Assembly (NCBI GenBank): GCA_048213135.1
Contig: PS015082.1
Location: forward strand, 109,012 to 159,570
DNA: 50,559 bases
Direction: 5' to 3'
Origin: Reclinomonas americana ATCC 50394
Taxonomy: Eukaryota > Jakobida > Jakobea > Jakobida
Every line of letters begins with the position of its first letter. The stretch's first letter is position 1. The notes below the pieces were generated by a model. It saw nothing but the letters and a program-made list of their open reading frames with translations. It had not been told where the DNA came from and ran no database searches. Below, piece by piece: positions 19,302 through 31,381 of the stretch. Position numbers and translations under genes: made by a program.

Positions 19302-22300
19302 TGGCCGACCTCACTCTCCTCCGCTCCACCGCGCTGCTGTGCCTCGTCACACTGCTGTCGCTGGCGGTGCTTTGCAGCACTGCAGGAGCCGCAAGTGAGT
19401 TCACACACCCACCCACACACACCACGCAACATCAGGTCGTTGCCATTTTTGCAATTGTGCACCTTGTTCGCATTTGGATTCGTAACGGTGCTTTTGCTCA
19501 ATATCCCCACTCTTTCTCTCTGTCTTCCTGCCTACCTCCCATGCCATCCTCTGGATGTCACATTCTTTCCCTCTTTTTTTTCTTTTCCCTTTTTGCGCGC
19601 CAAAGAAGACCGTTGCAACTCATTTTTTCGCGCGCTAATATATCGTTCATTCCAGTCGTCTCTCCGAGCAACATCGCCATCAAAGCCGGCACCGCTGGTC
19701 AGATCGTCGACATCAATGTCAGTGGCTCGGCCATTGCCTGGTCGACTGCCTCCACCGCCACTCTCTTCCTCGATCGCTCGTGCACGGGCGTGTCGCCGAC
19801 CACTGTCGTCAACTCCAACGCTGCTGCCTCGCTCACCTTCAGTGCGTCGGGTGATGGCAATGGTGGTGAGCGCTACCTGTGCATCGACGTGGACGGTGCG
19901 GGTACGGCCGCCCGCAACGAGTTCGCAGCCACAGTGTTTGTCTGTTGCGTGCATTCTCCTCATGATTGAATCAATCATCGCTCCCTCTTTGACTCCCCCA
20001 TCCTCCCTCCCACCACCCAGACACCCTTGGTTCGCAAAACAAGTCGCCGCAGCTGGTCAATGGTCTCGCCGACTTCCGGCTGACGGTGGCTGGCCAGTAC
20101 TTTGCCAATCGTCAACTGGGTGCTGGTGGCTCGTTTGGCCTGTACGCGGCCGCAGACTGCAGCGGCGCGGCGGCACCGAACTCCAGTGCCGCTGTGCGGA
20201 CTAGCGATCCCTCTGGCCAGTACGTTGACTTCTCGGTGGCCACTGGCGCTTCGTTTGGGCAGGGCGCTCTCGGCGTGACGGCAACCGGGTCGTGCACACT
20301 GGCGACGCCGGGCGTGTACTATCTGTGTGGCAAGTTGCGTTGATGGGCAGGGAGGGAGGGAGGGAGAGAGAGAGAGACTTTTGGTGCACTGTCGATGTTC
20401 CGTTCTGAGTGAGCTTGCACTCGCCTCCACTCGTGAGCTACTAAAGTCTCTTCTCCCTCTGTCTGTCTCTTTCTCTCTCTCTCCCTCCCTTTCCCCTCCC
20501 CTCCCCCCATCTCTCTCACTCTCTTTGCTCTTCCCCCCTACCAGATTCCAGGCCGGCGGCACCGCTGTGTACCGCCTGCATCCACTCCCGCTCTTCGTGA
20601 CTGCCGCCTCATCGACGCCGGTGATCTCCTTTGCCGCTCCGCCCGTGCTCAAGTACGGCAGCGCCAATGCGATTGTGATTGGCTCCTCTGCCGAGAACCT
20701 CACCGACTGCACGAGCTTCAAGCTGGTGCCGGCCGGCGTCGACTGCTCCACTCTGTCGGACTACTCCACGCTGACGGGCAGTGTGGGCGCGGTGTTCGTG
20801 CGCGGTGGCGCCGACACCTGCAAGTTCGCGACTGGCTGCCGCTTGTTCCGCGCTACCATCACGCCGAACGGGTCGAGTGGTGGCGGCGCGTACAAGTTGT
20901 GCATGGCGGCGAACAACGGACTGTACGTGTCGGCGGAGGAGTCGTTCGCCTCCGGCTTTATGACGGATGGTGGCCTCAGTCCGAGCGGCCCGATGCCCAT
21001 GTCGGCTCCGCTGGCCACCGACGATGTCGGCGCCACCAAGCCGAGCATGTCGACACTGGCTGTGACAACCAGCACGATCCAGTTCACGTTTGCTCGCGAG
21101 TTCTTCCGCCGTCCGCGCGTGTTGCTCGGCTTTGCCAGTGTCGGCAGTCAGAATTCCACTCTTCCGATTTCAACTCTGGCCAACGAGCCGACTGACGGCA
21201 CGTTTGCTTTCTGCGCGGAACCGGTGGTGACGGTGGCCAGGCTGTCGACACGCTGCTATGGCGTGTCGACGGACGGCCAGCCGGGACCCACCATTACACT
21301 GAGTTGCGTTCACTAGTGCGGTGAGACGTGTGAGGGAGAAGTGTAACTCAACTTCTCTCTGCCTACAGGCTACCTGGCGTACTATGTGCATCAGACGAAT
21401 GCGCTGTCGATGGACGGTCAGCGCACGCTGACGAGCAAGGCGTGGGTGACAGATGCAGTGAACAAGAACAGCTCGACTGTTGCGTGTTTTTTGTGTGAAC
21501 CCTCACCCCTATGTGCCAACTCCTCATTGTCGTCCACTTGAGCACAGTTGGTGAGCGTTTCATCCGCGTACCAATTTGCGTCGGTACCGGCCATTCCCGT
21601 GGCCGTCATTGGTGTGCTGTCGATGCGGCAGTCGGCTAAAGGCGTCGATGGACGCGTGCGCGGCGACAACTTTGCGGTGACAAGCAACTCAGCCTCGCGC
21701 ACCAGTTTCGTCATCAAGGGCACGGTGAGCGGCGACTCACGCGTCGAGGCGGTGTCTGCACGCTTTGCTGTGGCACCGACGCGCCCCGACAACACCAACA
21801 ACAGCGGATTTGTCATGCTGTCGGGTGGTGCGTTTGTCTCTCCCCCCGTCTGCTGTGGAGCGTATTGTCTCAATACCTGACCCCGTTCGTGTAACGCAGA
21901 GACGACCCACCCCGGTAGTGCGACGACACAGACAGTGAGTCTGGTGACTCCGTCGACTCCCAACGGCCTGCTGCGTGCCACCATCGGGACCCAGCTGTTC
22001 CTGCGTGGCTGGAAGACGTCGGCTGTCGTCGTGCAGAACCGTGTCGACCTGCAATCGGTGCAGTTTATCACGAAGCGCCTTGGCAACGAGGACTATGTGA
22101 CGGCGATCTCGTACAACGCCAGCGGGACGGACGCGTCGGACATTGTGTACGTGACGTGGGTGGCGATTGGTCGTGCGACACAGGGCGCGCCGATCTCGTG
22201 CCCTGCCGGCTACAGCGGCTCCAACTGCGGCGTGTGCACACTGCCCGACGGTGCCACGACGTGCTCGCTGAACCATCGTGCGGTGCTGAGCTGTGCGTAT

Positions 22301-23082
22301 GGCACCACTCAGATTGTTGCTGAGTGTTCCGAGGGCCGTGAGTGCTTTGAGGCGTACGGTACGGCGCAGTGTGCCTGTGCGGCTGATGGCGCCAGTTGCT
22401 CGAGCGGTGGCCAATGCTGCAGTGGTGACTGCAATAGTAGTGGAATTTGCGCGCCAATTTGTACAGTTGGCGGGACTGGTGACATGTGCTCTTCCTCGTC
22501 CGAATGCTGCAGTGGCCTCTTTTGCGTCTACTCGGCATGCAGTGCCACCTGCGGTGCTGAAGGCAATGGCTGCACGAGCGATGGGGATTGCTGTTCGGGC
22601 AATTGTGATTTGGTTCACGGTGGATGGTGCGCGCCAATTTGTGTTGNNNNNNNNNNNNNNNNNNNNTTGGTGCCCTTGGAGACACGTGCTCTGTTCCGGC
22701 GGACTGCTGCAGTGGTTTCTGTGTCGGGCAGTCTTGTGCGGCGACACTTGGTGCCAACGGTGCGGGCTGCGACTTCGGCACCGAATGCGAATCTACTTTT
22801 TGTGTTTACGGCAGCTGTAGGGCTGCTTGCCTCGTTGATGGACTCGGTTGCGCATTGCAGGGCGATTGCTGTTCGCAACTGTGTGACAACTACGTCTGTT
22901 ATACAGACTGTGGCAAGTACTCAAACGGCCAATCATGCTCGAATGGTTCTGATTGCTGCAGTGGTTTTTGTGTCAGCGGTGCTTGCTCATTGGCTTGTGG
23001 TGGACAGTCTGATGGGTGCACATCCGACAGTGATTGTTGCTCCAATGTTTGTAACTTGACAAGCCAGTGCGATCCCAGTTGA
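19302..23082 (+). CDS. Secreted protein with C-terminal cysteine-rich (Dickkopf-like) repeats
   Basis: Starts with a clear signal peptide (MADLTLLRSTALLCLVTLLS, cleavage probably near STAGAA). Seven exons join in frame; five of the six donors are GTTGCGT or GTCTGTTGCGT-type. The middle roughly 700 residues are Ser/Thr/Ala-rich beta-type sequence with paired cysteines (SGERYLC-like GGERYLCIDVD, GVYYLCGK, GAYKLCMAANNG), suggesting repeated extracellular domains of unknown type. From about 22200 there is an EGF-like segment (GYSGSNCGVCTLP), then at least seven cysteine repeats of the pattern C-x(5,6)-DCCSG-x-C (for example SDGDCCSGNC, GSDCCSGFCVSGAC). These resemble Dickkopf N-terminal or knottin-like modules. 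There is no C-terminal membrane span, so it is probably secreted. A 20-N gap falls inside the repeats and the reading frame shifts across it, so the gap size is not exact. Confidence 0.75.
22647..22666. other. Assembly gap (20 N) inside cysteine repeats
   Basis: The gap interrupts the cysteine-rich repeat array. The frame on the left side does not continue in phase on the right, so the real missing length differs from 20. Some repeats may be lost. Confidence 0.95.
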
Positions 23083-23832
23083 GAATGAGAAGGGTTACTC
23101 GCGTGCACCTGCTTTCACCTGTGCTGCGGTGACTTCTGCCTCTCATCTGTCTGTTTTTCTCTTCGTTTTCCTGGGTGTGGCGATCGCCCAGTTTTCCTTC
23201 CCCTTCTTCAAATTTGTCCCCTCTACGTCAAGCTCCTGAGTTATGAATGAACGCTTGGCAGTTTGAATAACAACACGAAGATCACAATGGTCGACAGCTG
23301 CACTCCATCTGCCGCAGTCAATCATCACCGGCTACCGATGCCACGAGCTTTGTAGCGTGAAAAAATTCATTCGACTTGTACATTTCAAAACCATTTGTTG
23401 GACCTGACGGTCTGCGCAGACTCGCTAATCTTCTGTTGTTGTTGTTTCACACAAAATAGTGATTATCATGCAGCTATGTTGCTGATGAGATTAGGAAAGT
23501 TGTTGTTGTCATGCACAATATCGAAATCTTGATCGACATTGCGCGAATATTCCAATCAATGCCCGCAGGCCAGCGTCTCTCTGCGCGTGGCAGAAGCATA
23601 CCCTTCTCGTACTTGCAGATCTCTCTCCTTCACCCGACGTCGAATATCACCAGTTTCGACGTCGCGTCATGACACGAAAACCGGACACACGCGCGCCGCT
23701 CAAAAAAATCATCACAAAGGGAGAGAGAGAGGAAGAGAGAGAGAGAGAGGAGGACCAGAGGCGGTGGGCTGTGCGAGCCTTTCCCCAGTAGACGCTCTTT
23801 GCTTTTACACAACAGAGAGCAGGCAAAAGAGA
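23083..23832. other. Intergenic region and probable 5' UTR of the ankyrin gene
   Basis: Bases 23083-23540 are relatively AT-rich and show no gene. From 23539 an open frame runs in phase into the ankyrin gene, but it is basic and low complexity, with a GA run at 23720-23752, so it is more likely 5' UTR than coding. Confidence 0.5.
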
Positions 23833-24370
23833 ATGGCACACGTGCGTCGCCACAGCGGCAACAGCAGCAGCAGTGATCGATATCGCGTGTACGATGGAGG
23901 AGGAGGAGGAGGCACAGGCAACAGGAGAAGAACAGCAGATGTGGAGACTGACTCTGGTGGAGGAGGAGGTGGAGGAGGAGAGGAGGAGGAAGACGATGAG
24001 CATTCTGTCATGTCGTCAGTGTCGGCTGTGTCTTCGTCGTCGACGGCGTCGGGTGCGGCCGCGGCAATGAGTGTGCGAGAGGCGCTGACGATCATGGCGT
24101 CGGCGGATGCGGAGGAGCGTGTAAAGCAGTTCTTTGCGAAAGTCAGGAACTTGAGGTGAGAGTGCGAGGGAGGAGAGAGAGGGAGAGATGAGAGAGTATA
24201 GCACACACTCTGCTCTTCTCCCCCTGTCTCTCCCTCCCTCCCTCTCTCTTTCTCTCTCCCTGTCTCTCTCTCTCTCTCACGCACAACACACAATCTAATG
24301 AATTGCTCCATCAGACTCTCTTCTCTTCCTGTTCTTCTCTCTCACACCTCTTCCCCTCGTACTCCCCTTC

Positions 24371-24401
<31 letters not shown>

Positions 24402-27400
24402 CTCTCGTTCTCGCTTTCTGTCACAGCCCAACGGATTGCTCCTTCAGACTTTCCTTCTTCCCTTCCTCCTCTTCTCTCTCCCTCCTCTGCTCTCTCTCAC
24501 GCACACTTTCTCACATGCGCGTCCTCCTCTGTGCTTTCCCCTTCTCTCCCTCTCTCTTGCCTCCTCTCTCACATACTTACAACCCAATCAGCCTCCCCTT
24601 CTCTTCCTCTTCTTCCTCTTCTTCCTCTTCTTCCTCTGCCCTTCCCCCTTCTCCCCCCTTCTCTTCCCTCTTTCCCTCTACTTCCCTGCCTCCCCCTGTG
24701 TCTTTCCTCTCCCTCGACCCACAATGCCATATTCACCCTCCCGTATTCATTTGATGATTTTTTTCCTGCAGATACAAGGAGGTGAAGCAAGCACTGGAGG
24801 AGAACCTGGTGTCGCCACTGGTGCGCGACAAGTTTGGCAACAGTGGTTTTTTAGTGGCTTGTCAGGTGCGCCATCTCTCCTCTCGCTCTCTGTTGTGTAA
24901 GCCTGTCATGATGCTCATGTCGCCGCTCACAGAACGGGTCGAAAAAGTTGGCCAAGCTGTTCCTGCGTCGCGGCTGCAATATCAACGATCGCAACGTTGC
25001 GCTTCCTCCCCTCGTCCCTCCCTCCCCCCAGGCGCGTCTGACTTGTGTGCGTTCCTCGCGCAGCACAAGGAGCAAACGGCGCTCCATTTTTGTTATGCGT
25101 TTGGGCATGTGGAGCTGGCCGAGTATCTGATCTCCAAGGGCGCCGACACCTCCATACGCAATGCGTATGGTCTCATGCCGGTGCAGGGCCTGAGTCCGGC
25201 CAAGGAGCCACCAGGAGCGACGCCGTCTCGCGCAGGCGCGCCGTCGGCGTCCGAGTCACCAATCTCCAGCAGCCGCGGGTCGGCAAAGAAGGAGCGTGCG
25301 CACAGCATCAACTCGGCGCGCTCCGCCATGCCATTCGATCAGCATCAGCAACGGCAGTACGGCGGTGGCTACACCGACCGGGAGGCGTTGGCTGTCAGTC
25401 TCACCACGCGCTCCTTGGAGGTGCCGCGGGTGGCGCCACTGGCCGACGACGACGACGACGACGGTGGTCACTTGGGAGGCGGCTCCACACGACAGGAGAT
25501 GATTGCGGGCTCGTATCAGGGCGGAAGGGTGAGCAGCCGTCGTTCTCGCACACCTCTCCCTCTTTTGCACTCACCCGTACGTTATGTTCGCAGTTACTGC
25601 AAACCGGCAGCGAACCCTGGCAAGATTCGGGGCGCGATGCGTACTCGGATCCCGCCGGCTACCCCACCGCCAGATCCATGCTCTCTTCTGTGTCGTCAGA
25701 GGCGAGTACCGCGCGCAGTGGCGACGTCGCCACGGCCAGTGCACGAAGATTTTACGGGTACGGCGGCAGTGGGCGGGGAAATGCCGGTGGTGCCGGCGGT
25801 GGTGGCGGAAGTGACCGCCGCAGCGGACGCAGTGCAAATGATGGCCTGGTGGACAGCGGACGTAGCGCGCAACTGCATCGCGAAGGAGATAGGTTTAGTA
25901 ATGACGGCAGTCGAGCGAGTCGGCACAGTCAGCCGGTGATGAGTGGTGGTGGTGGTGGTGGGGCGTTTAGTGACGAAGAGGGACCGAGCGGTCGCTCGAG
26001 TCGGAACAGTCGGCAGGGGGCGGCGGATGCGTTTAGCGCCGACCGCCGCACCAATCGTTCATCGCACAGCGGTGCCGGTCACTCGTCGGGCGATGCGGGA
26101 AGTGAGCAAGACTTGCGTCTGCAAGCAGAGGCAATTGTGCGCACTATGGCTGCCGAGCCGCCTTCGTCACCACCTCCGCTGGTCCCGCCCGTACCGCTGT
26201 CGGGACTCTCGTTGGTGCCGCCGCCGCCGCCACTGGTCGCGCCACTGCCCGTTCCCGTGGCACCGCCGGCGCTACCGTTTGTGGACAGCGCCAATCGGTT
26301 CCGATTGCCGCCACTCGCGCAGCTCCGATACGAGGACGACTCGATGCGGTGTGTGCCCTCCCCCTCTTCTTTTACTCGTTGCATCTCGTCTCCCTCTCAT
26401 CTTCCTCTCATTTTCTCTCTTTTCCTCTCCTTTCCTCTCGTCTCCTCTCGTTTTCTCTCAGTCTCCTCAGTCTCCTCTCAGTCTCCTCTCGTTCCTCTCG
26501 TTTCCTCTCGTTTCCTCTCAGTCTCCTCTCGTTTCCTCTCGTTTCCTCTTGTTTCCTCTCGTTTCCCTCTTGTTTCCTCTCGTTTCCACTCCTTTCCTCT
26601 CGTTTCCACTCCTTTCCTCTCGTTTCCACTCCTTTCCACTCGCTTCCTCTCGTTTCCCTCTCGTTTCCACTCGTCTCGCTCTCGATTCCACTCGTTTCCC
26701 TCTTCCTCCTCCTCTCGTCTCCCCCTCTCATCGCCTTCTCGTCTCCCTCTCATTTCCCTTCTCTTCTCCGCAGGAGTGAAACCACCGTGTCGGCCATGGC
26801 CTTTTCACAAATGCCCACATCCCCGCCGATGCCCGTGCTCACCTCGCCGACGTCGCCACCGGTGCACACAACGACCGCCGCCGCCGTCAACGTCGTCATG
26901 TCGCCGTCGCAACGAGCGCTGGCCGGTGTGGAGCCAGCGTCTGCGGTGGCACACCTGCGTATCAATGAGGTGCGCCCGGCGTCTGCGCCATCGCTTCTCG
27001 CCATGGCCATGGCGGAATCGCAGCGACAGCAGCAGCAGCAGCATCGTGGCGGTGCCCCTCCGCCACTTGCCTTGCCGGCGGATGGCGACGAGTCGCCCCC
27101 GGTGCCGCTGGTGCAAGGTGGTGGGCGGCAGCGCCGCTCGTCGGTGCGCCTGTCGGATGTTTTTGACGAACCCGTACCCTCATCCGGCATTTCCCCGTTC
27201 TCGGCGGCCGAACCGCTGTACATTCACACGCCGCTGGCACGACCGGTGGCGATGCCAGCGTCGGCCGCCGCCGCCGTCGCCGCTGCTGTGGCCGCCGGCT
27301 CACCACCGAGCGAGGTCATGCGACACTCCCCGATGCGTGCAGCCACGGCGACCTCGCCGTCGCCACAACACCGACAGACCGGCCACCGAAGGCGCGTGAG

Positions 27401-27722
27401 CACATCGAGCACCGCGCCTCTCCGCACACCCGTCGAAGTGACCACTCTCGAATCGCTGGTGGCCTCGTCACCACGCTCGCCACCGCCACTGGTCGGCGTC
27501 TCCGCGCAACCCGGTGGCCTCGCCTCGCCCGGCTACGACCCTTCGCTCGGCTCCCCACAGACCGACGAGGAAGACGTGTACGGCTCCTCCGCCGACGGCA
27601 ACTACCAGATCAAAACCCCCGCCAGATTACGGGAAGCACGTGCCGCACAACGCCGCCAGCAGCAAGCCACCCCACCATTACGACTTCACGGCGACGTACA
27701 GGAAACTGTGGACTACTTGTAA
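23833..27722 (+). CDS. Ankyrin-repeat protein with long disordered C-terminal region
   Basis: Exon 1 (23833-24155) encodes a Gly/Glu-rich N-terminus, then a conserved-looking helix (SVREALTIMASADAEERVKQ). After a 616-nt intron the ankyrin repeats follow: YKEVKQALEENLVSPLVRDK, FGNSGFLVACQNGSKKLAKL, FLRRGCNINDRN and KEQTALHFCYAFGHVELAEY, then LISKGADTSIRNAYGLMPV. That is about three repeats, of a kind I associate with ankyrin proteins of flagellated protists. Downstream, about 600 residues are disordered: poly-Asp, Gly-rich, Ser/Arg-rich, polyproline and poly-Ala segments, ending QETVDYL. The total is roughly 870 residues. Introns near 24870, 24998, 25530 and 26349 keep frame; one donor is GTTGCGC. 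No enzymatic domain is visible. It is probably a cytoplasmic scaffold; the partner is unknown. Confidence 0.75.
24156..24771 (+). repeat. Ankyrin-gene intron 1: CT microsatellite with duplicated seed
   Basis: The intron is almost entirely CT-rich. A seed recurs: GAATTGCTCCATCAGACTCT near 24300 and GGATTGCTCCTTCAGACTTT near 24432. A weaker AACCCAATCAGCCTCCCCTT lies near 24581. A TTCCTC hexamer run lies at about 24603-24637. Confidence 0.65.
26349..26773 (+). repeat. Ankyrin-gene intron with TCTCGTTTCC-type minisatellite
   Basis: Between the donor at 26349 and the exon at 26774, units such as GTTTCCTCTC and GTTTCCACTCCTTTCCTCTC repeat tens of times (about 26410-26700), with GTCTCCTCA variants. 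This is a 10-20 nt pyrimidine-rich minisatellite, not a simple dinucleotide run. Confidence 0.8.
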
Positions 27723-28028
27723 CAAGAGAAAATGGATAGTTTATTATTTGTCTGCACGCTGGGTAATGCATCTTCCTTGTCTTCTGGGCGAGTTCAGCGT
27801 CTACGTAGGCCGCTGACACCATTTGCAATACTGGTCACGATGACATCAGTCGTCTTGGTTTCTGCAGATCTGCGTTATCTGCTCATGTGCATGGTTCCCA
27901 CTGGAAGGTCGTATGTGTATCTCTCTCTCTCACTCTGTTCTTGGTTAAAGCGGAGGCTCAACAGGAAACCCAGAAAGCCATTTGTAACGGTCGAAGTTCC
28001 GCGAAGTTATTGGAAGAGAGTGAGAGAG

Positions 28029-28123
28029 ATGGCGCTCATCTTCAAGATGGGCGCTGGGCCCGAGATCCTGCGTGAGGTGTTGTTGGAGCTTGGTGAGTGT
28101 GTGTGTGAGTGTGAGGGACGCAA

Positions 28124-28164
<41 letters not shown>

Positions 28165-30665
28165 CTCTCAGTCTCTCTCAGTCTCTCTCCCTCGTCTCTC
28201 TTCCTCTCTCTCCTCCTCCTCTCTCTCTCTCTCTCTCTATCTCTCCTCTTCTTTCCCCTTCTCTCCCCTTCTCTCCCCTTCTCTCCCTCTCTTCCTCACT
28301 CTCACTCTCATACAGAGTGGGAGGAGTTTGACGCGGAGGTTCACGAGCCTGAGGCGTGGCACTTGTGGTGGAAGAACTCTCGCTTTCGGATCAAGCAGAA
28401 CGAGCACTGCGCAGCGTACCAGCGCGTCAATCACTTTCCGAACTCGTGGCAAATGACGCGCAAAGACACTCTTGTGCGCAACATGCGACGATCGCGAGGC
28501 ATTCACGGTGCCATCTTTGACTTTATCCCCGACTCCTTCATCCTCCCCAACGAGTATGTCAAGTTTATGCATCAGTACGCCGAGGAGACGCGAGGAGGCA
28601 ACAAGGTAAGACGAGGAGAAGCATGTGAGCGCGAGCTGGTCCTGACAGTATCTATCGTAGCCTGTGTGGATCTGTAAGCCGTCGGATTTGAGTCGCGGGC
28701 GCAAGATCTTTCTGTTCACCGATCACAGTGAGTTGTCGTACGACAACACGTATGTGCTGCAGAGGTACATTCCCGATCCGCTGCTTATTGGTGGATACAA
28801 GTTGCGTCATTCCTCTGCCCCCTTCTTTGCTTTGAGTTGCTGACAGCTCTTCAGGTTCGATCTGCGCATGTTGCGTCGAGTGCGTGGAGGGATCGGTTTC
28901 CACTGTTTGCCGAGTCTCTGACTTTGATTGCACACAGTTACGTGCTGGTGACGTCGTATCACCCGCTGCGTATCTTTTTGTATCACGAGGGCCTGGCGAG
29001 ATTCAGCACGCAAAAGTTGCGCGGACCTGCGCGCCACGTGCGTCGGGGCCGATGAACTTATGTTGTTGCTGCGTGTCGCAGATACGACAATGCGTCGCTG
29101 AAGAACCAGTACGCGCACTTGACGAATGCCTCCATCAACAAGTTCAGTCCACAGTATGCCGAGTCGAAACCCACCATTGGCGAGGGCAGCAAGTGGCCAC
29201 TGGCGCGTCTGCGGACGTACTTTGCCTCGCAGGGAATCGATGATCAGATCATGTGGCGACGCATTCGAGACGACTGCATTCTCACGCTGGCCACCACGGC
29301 AGCGTGCATTCCCGAAAACACTGCGCAGTGCTTTGAGTTGTATGGCTTTGGTGCGTGTTTGTGCCAGACAGCGTCAAGTAGCCGGTCGATGCTGACGGTA
29401 TTGGCGCAGATTATCTGCTGGACGAGAAACTGAAACCGTGGTTGCTGGAGGTCAACTTTTCGCCAGCACTCGGTATCGACAATGACATTGATCGACAAGT
29501 GAAGAAGGTGACACGGTGGCTACATTCTTGTGTTGAGTCTCTCCCCTCATCTTGCCTCTCTCCACAGCCGCTGCTGCAAGACACGATCCGCATCCTCAAC
29601 TTCAATCCGGACGCCAAGCGCCTATGGGAGGAGCAAACGGCGCGCGAGAAGAACAAGGTACAGTGTCGTTGCCTGCCATGCTGTGAAACCCGGCCACAGT
29701 GGTTGATTCGCTGCGTGTAGGCCGCCAAACCAGCCGTCCCGCGCTCGCTCTCGTCGACTACGGTAACTCGCAAGCGGTCACTCTCGTCTGGGCCCACCAC
29801 TGCTACCGCCGCCGCCGCTGCTGCCACCGCCGCCACCGCCGCATCGGCCTCTGCTCCTCGCGCGCCAGGTGGTCCGTCAAGATCGCGCGCAGCAGCAGCA
29901 GCAGCCGCTGCTCAACCGAGTCCCGACAAGGTGCGCCGCACACGCACCAATCCGCGTCTGTCACTGGGCGTCCCACGCGGTGCTGGTGGATCCGAGGCGA
30001 CGGCCACCGCCGCCGCCACGGTAACGCCCTCTGCCGCTGCGGGTAGGGGCGCAGCGCGGCCAAGAGGAAGCGGTGCACTGCGTCGTCGCCAGCGTGCAAC
30101 GATGTCGGACGGTGAAGATCTGGCGGCGGACGACGACGAAGAGTTCCTGTCGTCGCTGGCGGCAGGTGCCATTGACGACGAGAGCGAAGATCCCGAAGAG
30201 GAGGAGGAGGAGGAGGAATCGGCAGTCGCCAGCCGACGCAAGCACCGACACGGCGCACCATCTGCGTCCGCCGCACCGGTATTAGCCTCCTCAGCTCCCG
30301 CCCCTCCTCGCGCCCCTGCCCCCGCCCCCGCCCCTGCCCGCACCATTGAGGCCGCCGAGTTTGGCGGCTCCGCTGGCCCCTCATCTGCAGCCGCTGGTGC
30401 ATCCTCCGAACCGTGCGTCGAAGCCCCGCTGTACCCGGGCTACCTTACACAAGAGCTCCGCGACCGCATCCCGCCCGGCACCGACCCACAAGAGATCTTT
30501 GGCGACTTCCACCTCATCTTCCCCTTCAACGACGAGACGGAGCGCGTCGCCGGCCTTCTCTCGGAACGCTCTCGGGATCGCGAGTCACAAGTGCGAATTA
30601 TCGTGCACCACCTGAAGCAATTTCGCAAATCGTCGTCGTCGTCGTCAGCTGCTGCGCGAGAGTAA
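28029..30665 (+). CDS. TTLL2: TTLL2-like tubulin tyrosine ligase-like enzyme
   Basis: From MALIFKMGAGPEILREVLLE onward the protein follows TTLL2: EAWHLWWKNSRFR, HFPNSWQMTRKDTLVRNMRR, FDFIPDSFILPNEYVKFM, the ATP-grasp segments PVWICKPSDLSRGRKIFLF and TYVLQRYIPDPLLIGGYKFD, then HLTNASINK, CFELYGF and LKPWLLEVNFSPAL. By family knowledge these enzymes add glutamate to tubulin tails on axonemes. The tail after the catalytic domain is about 250 residues: poly-Ala and Arg-rich, acidic, then a conserved-looking DFHLIFPFNDET motif also present near the end of animal TTLL2. I place the start at 28029. An open frame runs upstream to 27732, crossing a possible intron, so an N-terminal extension is possible. 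Several donors are GTTGCG. The stop lies 4 bp before the AP-4 mu start. Confidence 0.88.
28096..28316 (+). repeat. CT microsatellite intron in TTLL2
   Basis: About 220 nt between GTGAGTGTGT and CATACAG, dominated by a CT dinucleotide run (28123-28160) and CCCCTTCTCT repeats near 28252-28284. Confidence 0.7.
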
Positions 30666-30669
30666 ACAA

Positions 30670-31325
30670 ATGTCACTCTCACAAGTGTTTGTGCTCTCCT
30701 CGCGCGGAGACACAATCGTCTTTCGCGACTGTTGCGTGTGTGAGACACAAGAGAAGAGAGTGAGGGCACTTTTATCACACAGTTTGATGGTGTTCTCTCT
30801 CTCTCTCTNNNNNNNNNNNNNNNNNNNNNNNNNNNNNNNNNNNNNNNNNNNNNNNNNNNNNNNNNNNNNNNNNNNNNNNNNNNNNNNNNNNNNNNNNNNN
30901 NNNNNNNNNNNNNNNNNNNNNNNNNNNNNNNNNNNNNNNNNNNNNNNNNNNNNNNNNNNNNNNNNNNNNNNNNNNNNNNNNNNNNNNNNNNNNNNNNNNN
31001 NNNNNNNNNNNNNNNNNNNNNNNNNNNNNNNNNNNNNNNNNNNNNNNNNNNNNNNNNNNNNNNNNNNNNNNNNNNNNNNNNNNNNNNNNNNNNNNNNNNN
31101 NNNNNNNNNNNNNNNNNNNNNNNNNNNNNNNNNNNNNNNNNNNNNNNNNNNNNNNNNNNNCCGTCCGTTCCGGTCCGTACCGTACGACACACACTACACA
31201 CACACTACTACTACTCTCTCTCTCTCTTCTTCGTCGTACGTACGTACGTTAGTTAGTTGTCGTCGTACGTACGTACGTACGTACGTACGTACGTACTACT
31301 ACTCTCTCTCTCTCTACTACTACTA

Positions 31326-31381
<56 letters not shown>

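Noticed and set aside
23539-23832. N-terminal extension of the ankyrin protein
   Set aside because: In frame, but basic and low complexity with a GA run. More likely 5' UTR; the Met at 23833 is kept as the start.
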